Below are positions 25,067 through 31,827 of a stretch of 34,671 nt of DNA, one piece after another; the stretch's first letter is position 1; every line of letters starts with the position of its first letter. Origin of the DNA: Flavobacteriales bacterium UBA7325 (GTDB taxonomy: Bacteria > Bacteroidota > Bacteroidia > Flavobacteriales_D > Crocinitomicaceae); assembly GCA_002471375.1 (NCBI GenBank), contig DKPV01000015.1, forward strand, positions 1-34,671, written 5' to 3'. The notes beneath the pieces were generated by a model that saw only the letters and a program-made list of their open reading frames with translations, was not told the origin of the DNA and did not search any database. The position numbers were made by a program, and so were the translations under genes.

Positions 25067-25265
25067 GTCAGACTGGATATCAGTTTACCAATCTCAGACC
25101 GAGTATTTGGCGCATATTAAGAAATTAGTTCTTGAAGATGCGGGCATCGATGTTAAGTTTTCTGATGGTCGTGACTCTTCTTATAACGCATTCGGATATG
25201 TTCATCTCCTCGTTCCTAAAAGTGACGAGGAGGAAGCACAAAGACTCTTAAAAGATCATGAGTAA
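25059..25265 (+). CDS. DUF2007-family small protein (putative signal-transducing protein)
   Basis: A 68-residue protein that begins at GTG 25059, inside the last codons of ftsH (8-bp overlap), and ends 8 bp inside cdsA. It fits the DUF2007 pattern: VYQSQTEYLAHIKKLVLEDAGIDVKF (helix then strand), then a central strand GYVHLLVPKSDEEEAQRLL. The fold resembles small regulatory domains of the GlnB type, but no ligand is known. A longer in-frame reading extends upstream within ftsH codons, but that segment is Lys/Leu-rich out-of-frame ftsH sequence and not real. The tight overlaps imply translational coupling with FtsH and CdsA. In some relatives a LUD-domain gene sits in this place. Confidence 0.82.
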   Translation: MSESDWISVYQSQTEYLAHIKKLVLEDAGIDVKFSDGRDSSYNAFGYVHLLVPKSDEEEAQRLLKDHE

Positions 25266-26073
25266 TCTTTTAACTAGAGCACTTACTGGAATCGTTTTCG
25301 TTGGAGTAATCCTCGGCTCTATTTTTTGGCATCCGCTTGCAGCATCTGCTGTTCTTGCAATCTTTATGCTTCTTGGAATTGTAGAATTCTACAACCTCTT
25401 TAAGGGACATTCTAAGATTGATTTATCACTAACTGCCGGATTGATTTCAGCAATAGCAATCCTTGGAGTATTTGCAGCTGGAGTATACGGATTGATTCCT
25501 AAATCAGCGACTGGAGTCTTTATTCTACCTATTATATTCCTCTTAGTACTTACGGAACTTTGGCGTAAAAAAGAGCACCCAATAGAAAATATGGCAGCCT
25601 CAGTATTAGGAGTGCTATACGTCCTAATCCCTTTTTTACTCCTCATTAACGCAAGTTTCGCTGATAGAAGTACTTTCCCGATTGTTGCTGGTATGTTTAT
25701 TCTAATTTGGTCGAATGACACCTTTGCTTATTTGACGGGTCGAATGATCGGTAAGACAAAGTTAATTGAACGCATATCTCCTAATAAAACATGGGAAGGC
25801 ACAATTGGCGGAGTGATCATGAGCATTGCTGCTGGAGCGGTTATCGGATATTTTACTAACAACTACCTTTACTGGACAGTTGCAGGGGCTATCATTGCAT
25901 CCACTGCTTCGCTAGGTGACTTACTCGAATCCTTAATTAAGCGAAGTTTAAAAATTAAGGACTCAGGAAATATACTACCTGGGCACGGTGGAATATTAGA
26001 TCGATTCGACGCAATGCTCTTTACTGTTCCATTCTTTTTAATGTGGAATTTCGTTTACTTGATTCTATTTTAA
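25258..26073 (+). CDS. cdsA: Phosphatidate cytidylyltransferase
   Basis: Integral inner-membrane enzyme making CDP-diacylglycerol from phosphatidate and CTP, the branch point to phosphatidylethanolamine. The 271-residue protein has about eight membrane spans. The C-terminal signature (residues about 224-252) is complete: ESLIKRSLKIKDSG, then PGHGGILDRFDA, including the Asp residues that bind magnesium. It begins inside the DUF2007 gene (8-bp overlap) and is followed 14 nt later by psd, the enzyme that finishes phosphatidylethanolamine synthesis; the intervening phosphatidylserine synthase gene is not in the window. Identification is certain. Confidence 0.95.
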   Translation: MSNLLTRALTGIVFVGVILGSIFWHPLAASAVLAIFMLLGIVEFYNLFKGHSKIDLSLTAGLISAIAILGVFAAGVYGLIPKSATGVFILPIIFLLVLTELWRKKEHPIENMAASVLGVLYVLIPFLLLINASFADRSTFPIVAGMFILIWSNDTFAYLTGRMIGKTKLIERISPNKTWEGTIGGVIMSIAAGAVIGYFTNNYLYWTVAGAIIASTASLGDLLESLIKRSLKIKDSGNILPGHGGILDRFDAMLFTVPFFLMWNFVYLILF

Positions 26074-26087
26074 GTTAAATTCACTGC

Positions 26088-26753
26088 ATGAAATTACACC
26101 GCGAAGGCTATCTCGTAATGATGATTGGATTATTGATTCTATCAGCTATCCAAGTTGGAAACTATTTTTTATTTGTTTGGAGCGGATGGCTTTGGCTATT
26201 CATACTGCTAAGTCTGGGCGCGCTTGTTATGGCCTACCTGATCATTCAGTTTTTTAGAATCCCTTCACGAACATGTACCTTTGAAAGCAATGACATCATG
26301 TGTCCTGCAGACGGGAAAGTCGTAGTGATTGAAGAAACTGAGGAAACAGAATACCTCAAAGACAAACGCATTCAGATATCAATATTCATGTCTCCAATGA
26401 ATGTACATGCTAACTATCATCCTATTTCTGGAATTGTCAAATACGTTAAGTACCATAAGGGACTTTTTCTTGTTGCATGGCATCCTAAGAGTAGCACGGA
26501 TAATGAACGCTCCACATTCGTAACGGAACATGCTAATGGACAAAAGGTATTGTTTCGCCAAATTGCAGGGGCTGTTGCCCGTAGAATATGTTATTACGCT
26601 GAACCAGAGCAAAAAGCTGTTACTGGAGAAGAATTTGGTTTCATCAAGTTTGGATCGCGAATAGATGTCTTTCTGCCTCTTGGAACCAAAATAGATGTTA
26701 AAATTGGTGATAAAGTCCAAGGAAAATTGACAAAGCTCGGAGAGCTCGTATAA
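26088..26753 (+). CDS. psd: Phosphatidylserine decarboxylase family protein (short archaeal/Bacteroidota type)
   Basis: Pyruvoyl enzyme that decarboxylates phosphatidylserine to phosphatidylethanolamine at the membrane. The 221-residue protein has an N-terminal hydrophobic hairpin (about 8-60), the CPADGKVV strand, the catalytic MSPMNVHANYHP segment, and the self-cleavage site GS (189-190) in FGSRIDVFLP; Ser190 would become the pyruvoyl group of the small chain after autocleavage. This short form, in place of the 320-residue E. coli enzyme with its LGST site, is normal in this phylum. The neighbour cdsA supplies its pathway's CDP-diacylglycerol. Identification is firm. Confidence 0.94.
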   Translation: MKLHREGYLVMMIGLLILSAIQVGNYFLFVWSGWLWLFILLSLGALVMAYLIIQFFRIPSRTCTFESNDIMCPADGKVVVIEETEETEYLKDKRIQISIFMSPMNVHANYHPISGIVKYVKYHKGLFLVAWHPKSSTDNERSTFVTEHANGQKVLFRQIAGAVARRICYYAEPEQKAVTGEEFGFIKFGSRIDVFLPLGTKIDVKIGDKVQGKLTKLGELV

Positions 26754-26767
26754 ATTTCGTAAATTTA
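26727..26767 (+). promoter_or_regulatory. Possible promoter of the small Lys/Cys-rich protein gene, inside the end of psd
   Basis: A TTG at 26727-26729 is followed 21 nt later by TAAATTTC (26751-26758), and a second box TAAATTTA lies at 26760-26767. Each has a mismatch to TAnnTTTG. The tandem TAAATTT arrangement 19-28 nt before the ATG may drive the small gene separately from psd. Confidence 0.3.
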
Positions 26768-26786
26768 GGATTCAAAATTTGAGATT

Positions 26787-27023
26787 ATGAAAAAGGTATT
26801 ATTTGCATTGTCATTCTTTTTGTTCGTAGGAACAGTATCGGCAACAACGTATTCAGCAACTACTGATGTACAAGTTGAGGTTAACAAAGATGACGACGAC
26901 AAAAAGAAAAAGAAGAAAAAGAAAGGTAAAAAAGGTAAGAAATCTTGTTCAGCTGAAGGAACAAAGTCTACTGGATGTTGCTCTGCGGGTGCTAAGAAAA
27001 CATGTGGCACTAAGAAAAACTAG
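26787..27023 (+). CDS. Small exported Lys/Asp/Cys-rich protein of unknown function
   Basis: A 78-residue product. Residues 1-19 form a clear signal peptide (MKKVLFALSFFLFVGTVSA). The mature part has a short acidic-basic block: four Asp then an uninterrupted eight-Lys run (39-46) followed by G-K-K repeats, and then a Cys-rich tail with Cys at 54, 64, 65 and 73. No domain is known to me. The eight-Lys run is encoded by a purine-only tract at about 26900-26937. The polycation could bind nucleic acid, lipopolysaccharide or metal with the Cys tail; this is speculation. The strong terminator 19 nt after the stop, and a proper signal peptide, argue that it is a real gene and not a chance reading. 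Confidence 0.72.
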   Translation: MKKVLFALSFFLFVGTVSATTYSATTDVQVEVNKDDDDKKKKKKKKGKKGKKSCSAEGTKSTGCCSAGAKKTCGTKKN

Positions 27024-27041
27024 ATTTCACATAACTTATTC

Positions 27042-27075
27042 AAAGGCTGCTTCAATCGAAGCAGCCTTTTTTTTT
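27042..27075 (+). terminator. Strong intrinsic terminator
   Basis: AAAGGCTGCTTC (27042-27053), loop AATC, GAAGCAGCCTTT (27058-27069) is a perfect 12-bp stem, followed by T9 in total (27067-27075). It closes the small Lys/Cys-rich gene and probably the whole operon from rsfS. Confidence 0.93.
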
Positions 27076-27137
27076 CAAAATATTTCGTTACTTCCTGTAA
27101 TCTGAGCATTCCATAATTGAACATAAAAACAAAGAAT

Positions 27138-27770
27138 ATGAAAAAGTACATTCTATCTCTCACAGCCCTCTTAACTGTGTTCAGCTCTTTATCTCAGGTA
27201 TCCATAAAAATAAAGGACGATCCAACTAACATAGTTTATCGAGGGTTCAACAATATTCTAACGATAAGTAGTTCTCCATCCTTTTCAGAGGACGATTACA
27301 CCCTCTCATGCTCGAATTGTTCTATTCAAAAGACAGCTGGTACAGATGAACTACCCGAAAATGTAATCAATCTAAAAACAAAGGGGGTTGGAAATGCCAT
27401 TCTGACAATAGAAATGAAGGATGGTCCTGTCCAGGAGTTCATTTTCCGCACGAAAAACCTGCCTGTTGCAGATTTACTAATAAATGGGATTCAAAATGGT
27501 GGAACCTTAAGTGAAACATTCGGAAGTGAGCAATGGCTGTTAGCAATCGGCTATCCTCCTGGAATTGGCTTGACCATCGACGCAGACATTATTAGTTGGG
27601 AATGTGATTTCAAGGGAAAACATTTCGCCAGTATGTCTAATGAGCTCACCTCAGAATTAGTGGATGCCATTCGTAATAGTGCTATCGGTGAAGAAATCAC
27701 CTTTTTCTATGTTGATCTAGACAACCGATCTGGAATCCGAAGAAAGAAAACGGCTTCTTTTAGAATTTAA
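27138..27770 (+). CDS. Exported protein resembling the C-terminal domains of gliding/T9SS protein GldM
   Basis: A 210-residue exported protein: signal peptide about 1-20 (MKKYILSLTALLTVFSSLSQ). The mature part opens like a GldM beta domain (IVYRGFNNILTIS; GldM: VYRGVxNPIxIS) and continues with the paired segment FRTKNLPVADLLINGIQNGGTLSE, which corresponds to the GldM stretch FRVKxIPxPxAxxxGxxGGxIS. The C-terminal FYVDLDNRSGIRRKKTASFRI is likewise similar. It lacks the N-terminal membrane helix and first domains of GldM, so it is a free-standing relative, not the motor protein. An in-frame TTG at 27117 adds seven residues; ATG 27138 is better. No other gliding gene is near. Similarity is by recall and should be searched. 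Confidence 0.7.
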   Translation: MKKYILSLTALLTVFSSLSQVSIKIKDDPTNIVYRGFNNILTISSSPSFSEDDYTLSCSNCSIQKTAGTDELPENVINLKTKGVGNAILTIEMKDGPVQEFIFRTKNLPVADLLINGIQNGGTLSETFGSEQWLLAIGYPPGIGLTIDADIISWECDFKGKHFASMSNELTSELVDAIRNSAIGEEITFFYVDLDNRSGIRRKKTASFRI

Positions 27771-27907
27771 TCCTTCTTCCGAATAACGCAGATCATAGAA
27801 TGATGCTTAGTGCGTATAAACTTTAGATCGATTGTGTTAATATTCTCTTCGAGATACTTCATCTCATCCGCAGTCATAAAATCACTTGAAATCTTCTCAG
27901 TTCTCAT
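27767..27907 (-). CDS. Small hypothetical protein or C-terminal gene remnant
   Basis: Reading the - strand from ATG 27907 gives 46 residues: MRTEKISSDFMTADEMKYLE, then a middle part, ending TKHHSMICVIRKKD. Codon use and composition look coding, and the frame stays open eight codons upstream of this ATG until a stop. The ending HHSMICVIRKK looks like the last strand of a Rossmann-type methyltransferase, so it may be the tail of a decayed gene. The stop overlaps that of the convergent GldM-like gene by 3 nt. It lies 48 nt downstream of the exonuclease gene on the same strand and may be read through. No terminator separates them. Confidence 0.4.
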   Translation of the reverse strand: MRTEKISSDFMTADEMKYLEENINTIDLKFIRTKHHSMICVIRKKD

Positions 27908-27955
27908 GAAATACTCAATGCGAATACTTAAGAAATGTTAATAAGTAAAGATTCG

Positions 27956-28717
27956 TTAGCGGAGGATTAATCTTACCGGACAATGATCTGAGCCTAAGAT
28001 GTTTTGTAAAATATCAGCACTGTTGATTGAATCCATCAATGATTCAGATGCCAGAATGTAATCAATTCTCCAGCCAACATTTCTGTCTCTCGCTCCACCA
28101 CGGTAACTCCACCAGGAATACTGCTCGGATTCATCGCTCACAGAACGAAATGTATCAACCAATCCATTTGAAGTGTATGCATCCATGCCATCGATCTCTT
28201 CCTGCATATAGCCTGCATTCTTATTGTAATTTGGTTTTGGTCGAGCGAGATCAATATCCTTGTGTGCTACATTGAAATCTCCTCCGACGATAACTGGTTT
28301 CGTTTTTTCCAACTCCTTCAAGTATTTTAAAAAGGCCGAATCCCACGTTTGTCGATAAGGTAAACGAAGTAATTGATTTCCTGAGTTTGGCACGTACACA
28401 CTGATCACGTAGTAGTTTTCGTATTCCGCTGTGATCACTCTTCCCTGCGTATCGTGCTCCTCTACTCCAATGCCGTAAGTCACACTCAAAGGCTTCACCT
28501 TCGTCAAAATCGCTGTTCCAGAGTACCCTTTTTTCTCCGCTTCGTTTGCGTACACGTGATAACCGTTCAAATCACCAATAGTCTCCTCTACTTGCTCCGC
28601 AGTCGCTTTAGTCTCTTGTAATAGGACAATATCAGCATTGACCTCTTCCATATCTGGAAAGAAATTCTTTTTTGAAATTGCACGAACACCGTTGACGTTA
28701 AAGGAGATAATTTGCAT
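27956..28717 (-). CDS. xth: Exodeoxyribonuclease III / AP endonuclease
   Basis: Class II apurinic endonuclease and 3'-5' exonuclease of base-excision repair. The 253-residue protein starts at ATG 28717 (MQIISFNVNGVRA, the family's usual opening); a longer reading to 28867 would overlap the divergent gene's promoter and start. Active-site residues are present: Glu35 in LLQETK, Asp147 and Asn149 in GGDFNVAH, and Asp244-His245 in GSDHCPVR at the end. Length is normal. A weak -7 box (TACATTTC read on the - strand, 28727-28720) lies 2 nt before the ATG. Identification is certain. Confidence 0.95.
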   Translation of the reverse strand: MQIISFNVNGVRAISKKNFFPDMEEVNADIVLLQETKATAEQVEETIGDLNGYHVYANEAEKKGYSGTAILTKVKPLSVTYGIGVEEHDTQGRVITAEYENYYVISVYVPNSGNQLLRLPYRQTWDSAFLKYLKELEKTKPVIVGGDFNVAHKDIDLARPKPNYNKNAGYMQEEIDGMDAYTSNGLVDTFRSVSDESEQYSWWSYRGGARDRNVGWRIDYILASESLMDSINSADILQNILGSDHCPVRLILR

Positions 28718-28833
28718 GAGAAATGTAGTTTCAGCGAAAGTAATCATAATTGGATAATCACAGATAATCTGGCTCTTCTCAAACGTGCTAAAAACTGATT
28801 CATCAATTAATTTTTTTCTTGCAAATCTTACTG

Positions 28834-28841
28834 TACTTTTG
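28834..28841 (+). promoter_or_regulatory. -7 promoter box of the PHP-type metallohydrolase gene
   Basis: TACTTTTG is a perfect TAnnTTTG box 16 nt before the ATG at 28858. The TTG at 28819-28821 is only 12 nt upstream, too near for a normal -33 element. Confidence 0.5.
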
Positions 28842-28857
28842 TCAAAAATTCGTTGGC

Positions 28858-31482
28858 ATGAAAGCACTGATAATCTTTACACTACTCTTCTGTTCTACAC
28901 AACTTTTCGCACATCGTGGAGAATTTGTTTCTATCGAGAATGTGGTTACTCAAGAGTTGAATGGAAACGTAGTTTTCAAGTTTGATCTTGAAAACATTAA
29001 GTATAAAGAACTAAGAGACCTATCCATCCACTTTGTGCTAAATGACGTTATGATCGATGCAATCGAGATTCCCGCCATTCATTCCGAGGTGAAATTCACA
29101 GCGCTGGAATTCGTAATTAGTTCAAAAAAGTTGAAGCTAACGCATGATAAAATTCAGATTGAAATCGTTAAGCTATTCGGAAACAAAGATGACTGGGGAG
29201 GTTGGGATAATCCGGTAGCTGCGAAGCAAGTGAACACCCTCTTTTCAGAATTCTATGCTGATGCTCCATGGAGAATGAAGAAAACAGATGCAGCAGGTAA
29301 TATCGTCGGAATCCCTGTCCATTGCTTCCTTCATGATGCTGATCTCGACCCAATTCAAGATGTAAATATTGACAATATCAATATTCAAATTAAGAACGCT
29401 ACGGATGCCAGTTTTGGACCGGTATTAACGTACGACACTTTGGCGACAGTGGATTTCGAATCGCTTTTTTCATGTACCTCTCCTAATGATACGGATTTAG
29501 ATATTCGAGAGTTTGATTTCAATTCATTCACACCCACCTCATCACAAACATTCGATTTTGATATCGACAGTGACATTTTTGGTGATTTCCTGGCAGTATC
29601 AGAGAAATACTGGTATTTCACATTCGTAATTCCACCTGGTGATTTAGCAGGGATGAATGACATTATCGACATTTTGGTAACTATCGAGTATACGAACTTG
29701 ACCTTCACTGACGACAAGATTGGTCTCCGTGTTTTTAGAACAGACGAAGACATTCCAACCATTTCCAATTATTACAGAGGCGATACACATTTACACTCGA
29801 TGTATACGCAAAGTCAGGCTGAAATCGGTTTACCACTTTGCTCTACAAAAGAAGCTGCAATTCTTGCAGGTCAGGATTGGATTACAACTACAGATCACAC
29901 TTCTGACTATGACAATTACGGAGTGTCAATCCAGGCGAATTGGCAACGAATTCATGATGAATCAATTGCGCTGAATAGTTCAGACAGCTCGATGATTTAT
30001 ATCTCAGGGCTAGAAGTCGCGCTTAACAATAATGATTCAAAGCTAGTTCATATGCTGGCGTACCCGAATCCATCACAACCACTAACAATGCCGTACATTG
30101 GTGATGGTAATGGAGATTTAATTGGTACTTCCGTGTCAATTGACAATGCCCTTGACTCTATGAGTACATTCGGAGGTTTTGCCTACATGGCCCATCCGTT
30201 TGCGACTGGTGACGAACTTCCAACGATCCCAGTCAACGGAGGAATTTGGAATGTTGGAGAATCTAGTTTTCCAGATAACAGCGGAACTTTCCCACTCGAT
30301 GGTGGTGTTATCATCTGCAACGACACGAGTATCACTTCAGATGTACTCTCCGATCAACCAGGCATGTTTATTAAAGAAGGGATTAAAGGAGGTCAGATCT
30401 GGAACTCACGATACAACCTCATCGCTAGTGGAGATGAACTTGATGCATGGGATGTTCAAGCTAATACGTCTCCATTCGCTCAAATGGACACCACAAGTGA
30501 TGAATTTCATTTTAGAAGATTCCGACAGGGTCAAGAAATCGTGAATCATATTAATCGAGTTGGTTTACAGAAAATTAATGCTGATGCCTCAGCTACTAAC
30601 TGGAAGCTCTATTATGCTGCAGGAACAGATGCACATGGCTCATTCAACAATTCAAATACAGATGATTTTGCAGGCGCAGGTAAAATCACAAACAATGCTG
30701 TAGGAAAACTAAGCACAGTAGCCTATTGTCCGTATGGAATGGGTGAGAATGGAGAAAATGTTCTAAGTGCGCTTCACGGAGGAACTACTACAATGTCAGA
30801 TGGGCCGATTATAACGATTGGGATTAGTAGTGATGGGCCTAATGCGAACAACGAAGTACTCATGGGAGAAAATGCAATCTTAGGATCTCTTTCGCCGGCT
30901 TCAATTTTCTTGAATATGGAGTACGTAACAAGTAACGAATTCGGTGATGTTACGGACATTAAATTGTTTTTAGGGACAGAGGCAGGAGAAATAGCTTTAC
31001 CCATTTCTTTTACTACCGTTAACGGATCCGCATCTCTCAGTTTTCAACTTAATGTGCTGCTAGAATCTATTTTTGGCGCAGGGAACATCCCTCAGAACGA
31101 ATACATGTATGTGCGTGCTGAACTAACATCTGAGGTAGATTATACTGGATATGAATTCGAGTATAAAACTGATTACGATATTTTTCATTCAATTACAAAT
31201 CCGATTTGGATTCGTTATGAGAACAATGCCTCAACGAACGCATTCACATCATCCATTGCATACTCCTACCCAAATCCTGTTGAAGACAAGATTCATTTTA
31301 TTTTCAAGGATAATTCGAATTTTGAGATATCAATCTATGATCAAGCAGGTAGAATTGTAAAACGTGCAAAAGGTCATGGAACATCAAAGACTATGAACGT
31401 AGCAAAACTTAAAGCTGGCGTTTATAATGCAAACCTCTTGATTGATTCGAAATTACAGAAGGTTCAATTCGTGAAGCTATAA
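28858..31482 (+). CDS. Secreted CehA/McbA-like PHP-superfamily metallohydrolase with T9SS sorting domain
   Basis: An 874-residue exported protein. Signal peptide about 1-19 (MKALIIFTLLFCSTQLFA). Residues about 20-300 are beta-rich and unassigned. The PHP-type metal site follows: His311 and His313 in GDTHLHS, His347 in TTDHTSDY, His446 in YMAHPF and Asp591/His593 in GTDAHGS. This set matches CehA/McbA-family phosphoesterase-like hydrolases. A further beta domain follows, and the last about 75 residues (SYPNPVEDKIHF to the final VKL) are a type A T9SS C-terminal sorting domain, so the protein is delivered to or through the outer surface. Substrate is unknown; phosphodiester hydrolysis is inferred from the family. 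The ATG at 28858 is preferred over the upstream TTG at 28819. Confidence 0.85.
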   Translation: MKALIIFTLLFCSTQLFAHRGEFVSIENVVTQELNGNVVFKFDLENIKYKELRDLSIHFVLNDVMIDAIEIPAIHSEVKFTALEFVISSKKLKLTHDKIQIEIVKLFGNKDDWGGWDNPVAAKQVNTLFSEFYADAPWRMKKTDAAGNIVGIPVHCFLHDADLDPIQDVNIDNINIQIKNATDASFGPVLTYDTLATVDFESLFSCTSPNDTDLDIREFDFNSFTPTSSQTFDFDIDSDIFGDFLAVSEKYWYFTFVIPPGDLAGMNDIIDILVTIEYTNLTFTDDKIGLRVFRTDEDIPTISNYYRGDTHLHSMYTQSQAEIGLPLCSTKEAAILAGQDWITTTDHTSDYDNYGVSIQANWQRIHDESIALNSSDSSMIYISGLEVALNNNDSKLVHMLAYPNPSQPLTMPYIGDGNGDLIGTSVSIDNALDSMSTFGGFAYMAHPFATGDELPTIPVNGGIWNVGESSFPDNSGTFPLDGGVIICNDTSITSDVLSDQPGMFIKEGIKGGQIWNSRYNLIASGDELDAWDVQANTSPFAQMDTTSDEFHFRRFRQGQEIVNHINRVGLQKINADASATNWKLYYAAGTDAHGSFNNSNTDDFAGAGKITNNAVGKLSTVAYCPYGMGENGENVLSALHGGTTTMSDGPIITIGISSDGPNANNEVLMGENAILGSLSPASIFLNMEYVTSNEFGDVTDIKLFLGTEAGEIALPISFTTVNGSASLSFQLNVLLESIFGAGNIPQNEYMYVRAELTSEVDYTGYEFEYKTDYDIFHSITNPIWIRYENNASTNAFTSSIAYSYPNPVEDKIHFIFKDNSNFEISIYDQAGRIVKRAKGHGTSKTMNVAKLKAGVYNANLLIDSKLQKVQFVKL

Positions 31483-31498
31483 CTAGCGGCCATCTTAT

Positions 31499-31744
31499 TT
31501 AGTCGCAACACACACCCTTGGTAAAGGAGGACACGCCGTTAATAGTAGCAGCACATCCATTTGAATAGGTCACTCCATCACATCCGCATACGGGGTCATA
31601 ATTATCTGCGCAAAGTGCTGTTGGATCTATCAAAGAAGTATCAATGCAGGGCTCTGCAATTGGTGTCTGTGGACAATCTGGTGTACTATCTTTTACGCAA
31701 CCAAGAAATACGACAGCTAATACTAATCCGAAAATGACCTTCAT
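31499..31744 (-). CDS. Kazal-type protease-inhibitor lipoprotein
   Basis: An 81-residue lipoprotein: signal segment about 1-15 with lipobox VFLGC (Cys16). The mature half has a Kazal domain, recognisable as CADNYDPVCGCDGVTYSNGC followed by AATINGVSSFTKGVCC; the Cys pattern matches the family. Kazal domains block serine proteases, mainly subtilisin and trypsin-like ones, by a reactive loop near the second Cys. ATG 31744 is preferred over 31753, which only adds Met-Asn-Cys. The gene lies directly downstream of a subtilisin-like protease gene on the same strand, but behind a terminator (31758-31788). It may protect the cell surface from that protease or from foreign ones. Bacterial Kazal proteins occur in this phylum. 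Confidence 0.85.
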   Translation of the reverse strand: MKVIFGLVLAVVFLGCVKDSTPDCPQTPIAEPCIDTSLIDPTALCADNYDPVCGCDGVTYSNGCAATINGVSSFTKGVCCD

Positions 31745-31757
31745 ACAATTCATTTTT

Positions 31758-31788
31758 AAAAAGCTGCTGATTCTAAGAATCAGCAGCT
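31758..31788 (-). terminator. Terminator between the protease and the Kazal-inhibitor gene
   Basis: Reading the - strand, a perfect 13-bp stem (31788-31776 with 31774-31762) with AGCTGCTGATTCT arms and almost no spacer is followed by T5. It ends only about 5-14 nt before the Kazal start codon. A smaller palindrome, TAACCTA-T-TAGGTTA (31806-31820), precedes it just after the protease stop. Confidence 0.85.
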
Positions 31789-31827
31789 CATTATTATTCT
31801 TTTGATAACCTATTAGGTTACGTGATT

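Noticed and set aside
26900..26937. Purine tract as evidence of a frameshifted gene
   Set aside because: The frame before it encodes a clean signal peptide and the frame after it a Cys-rich tail that ends right before a terminator, so the intact reading is preferred.
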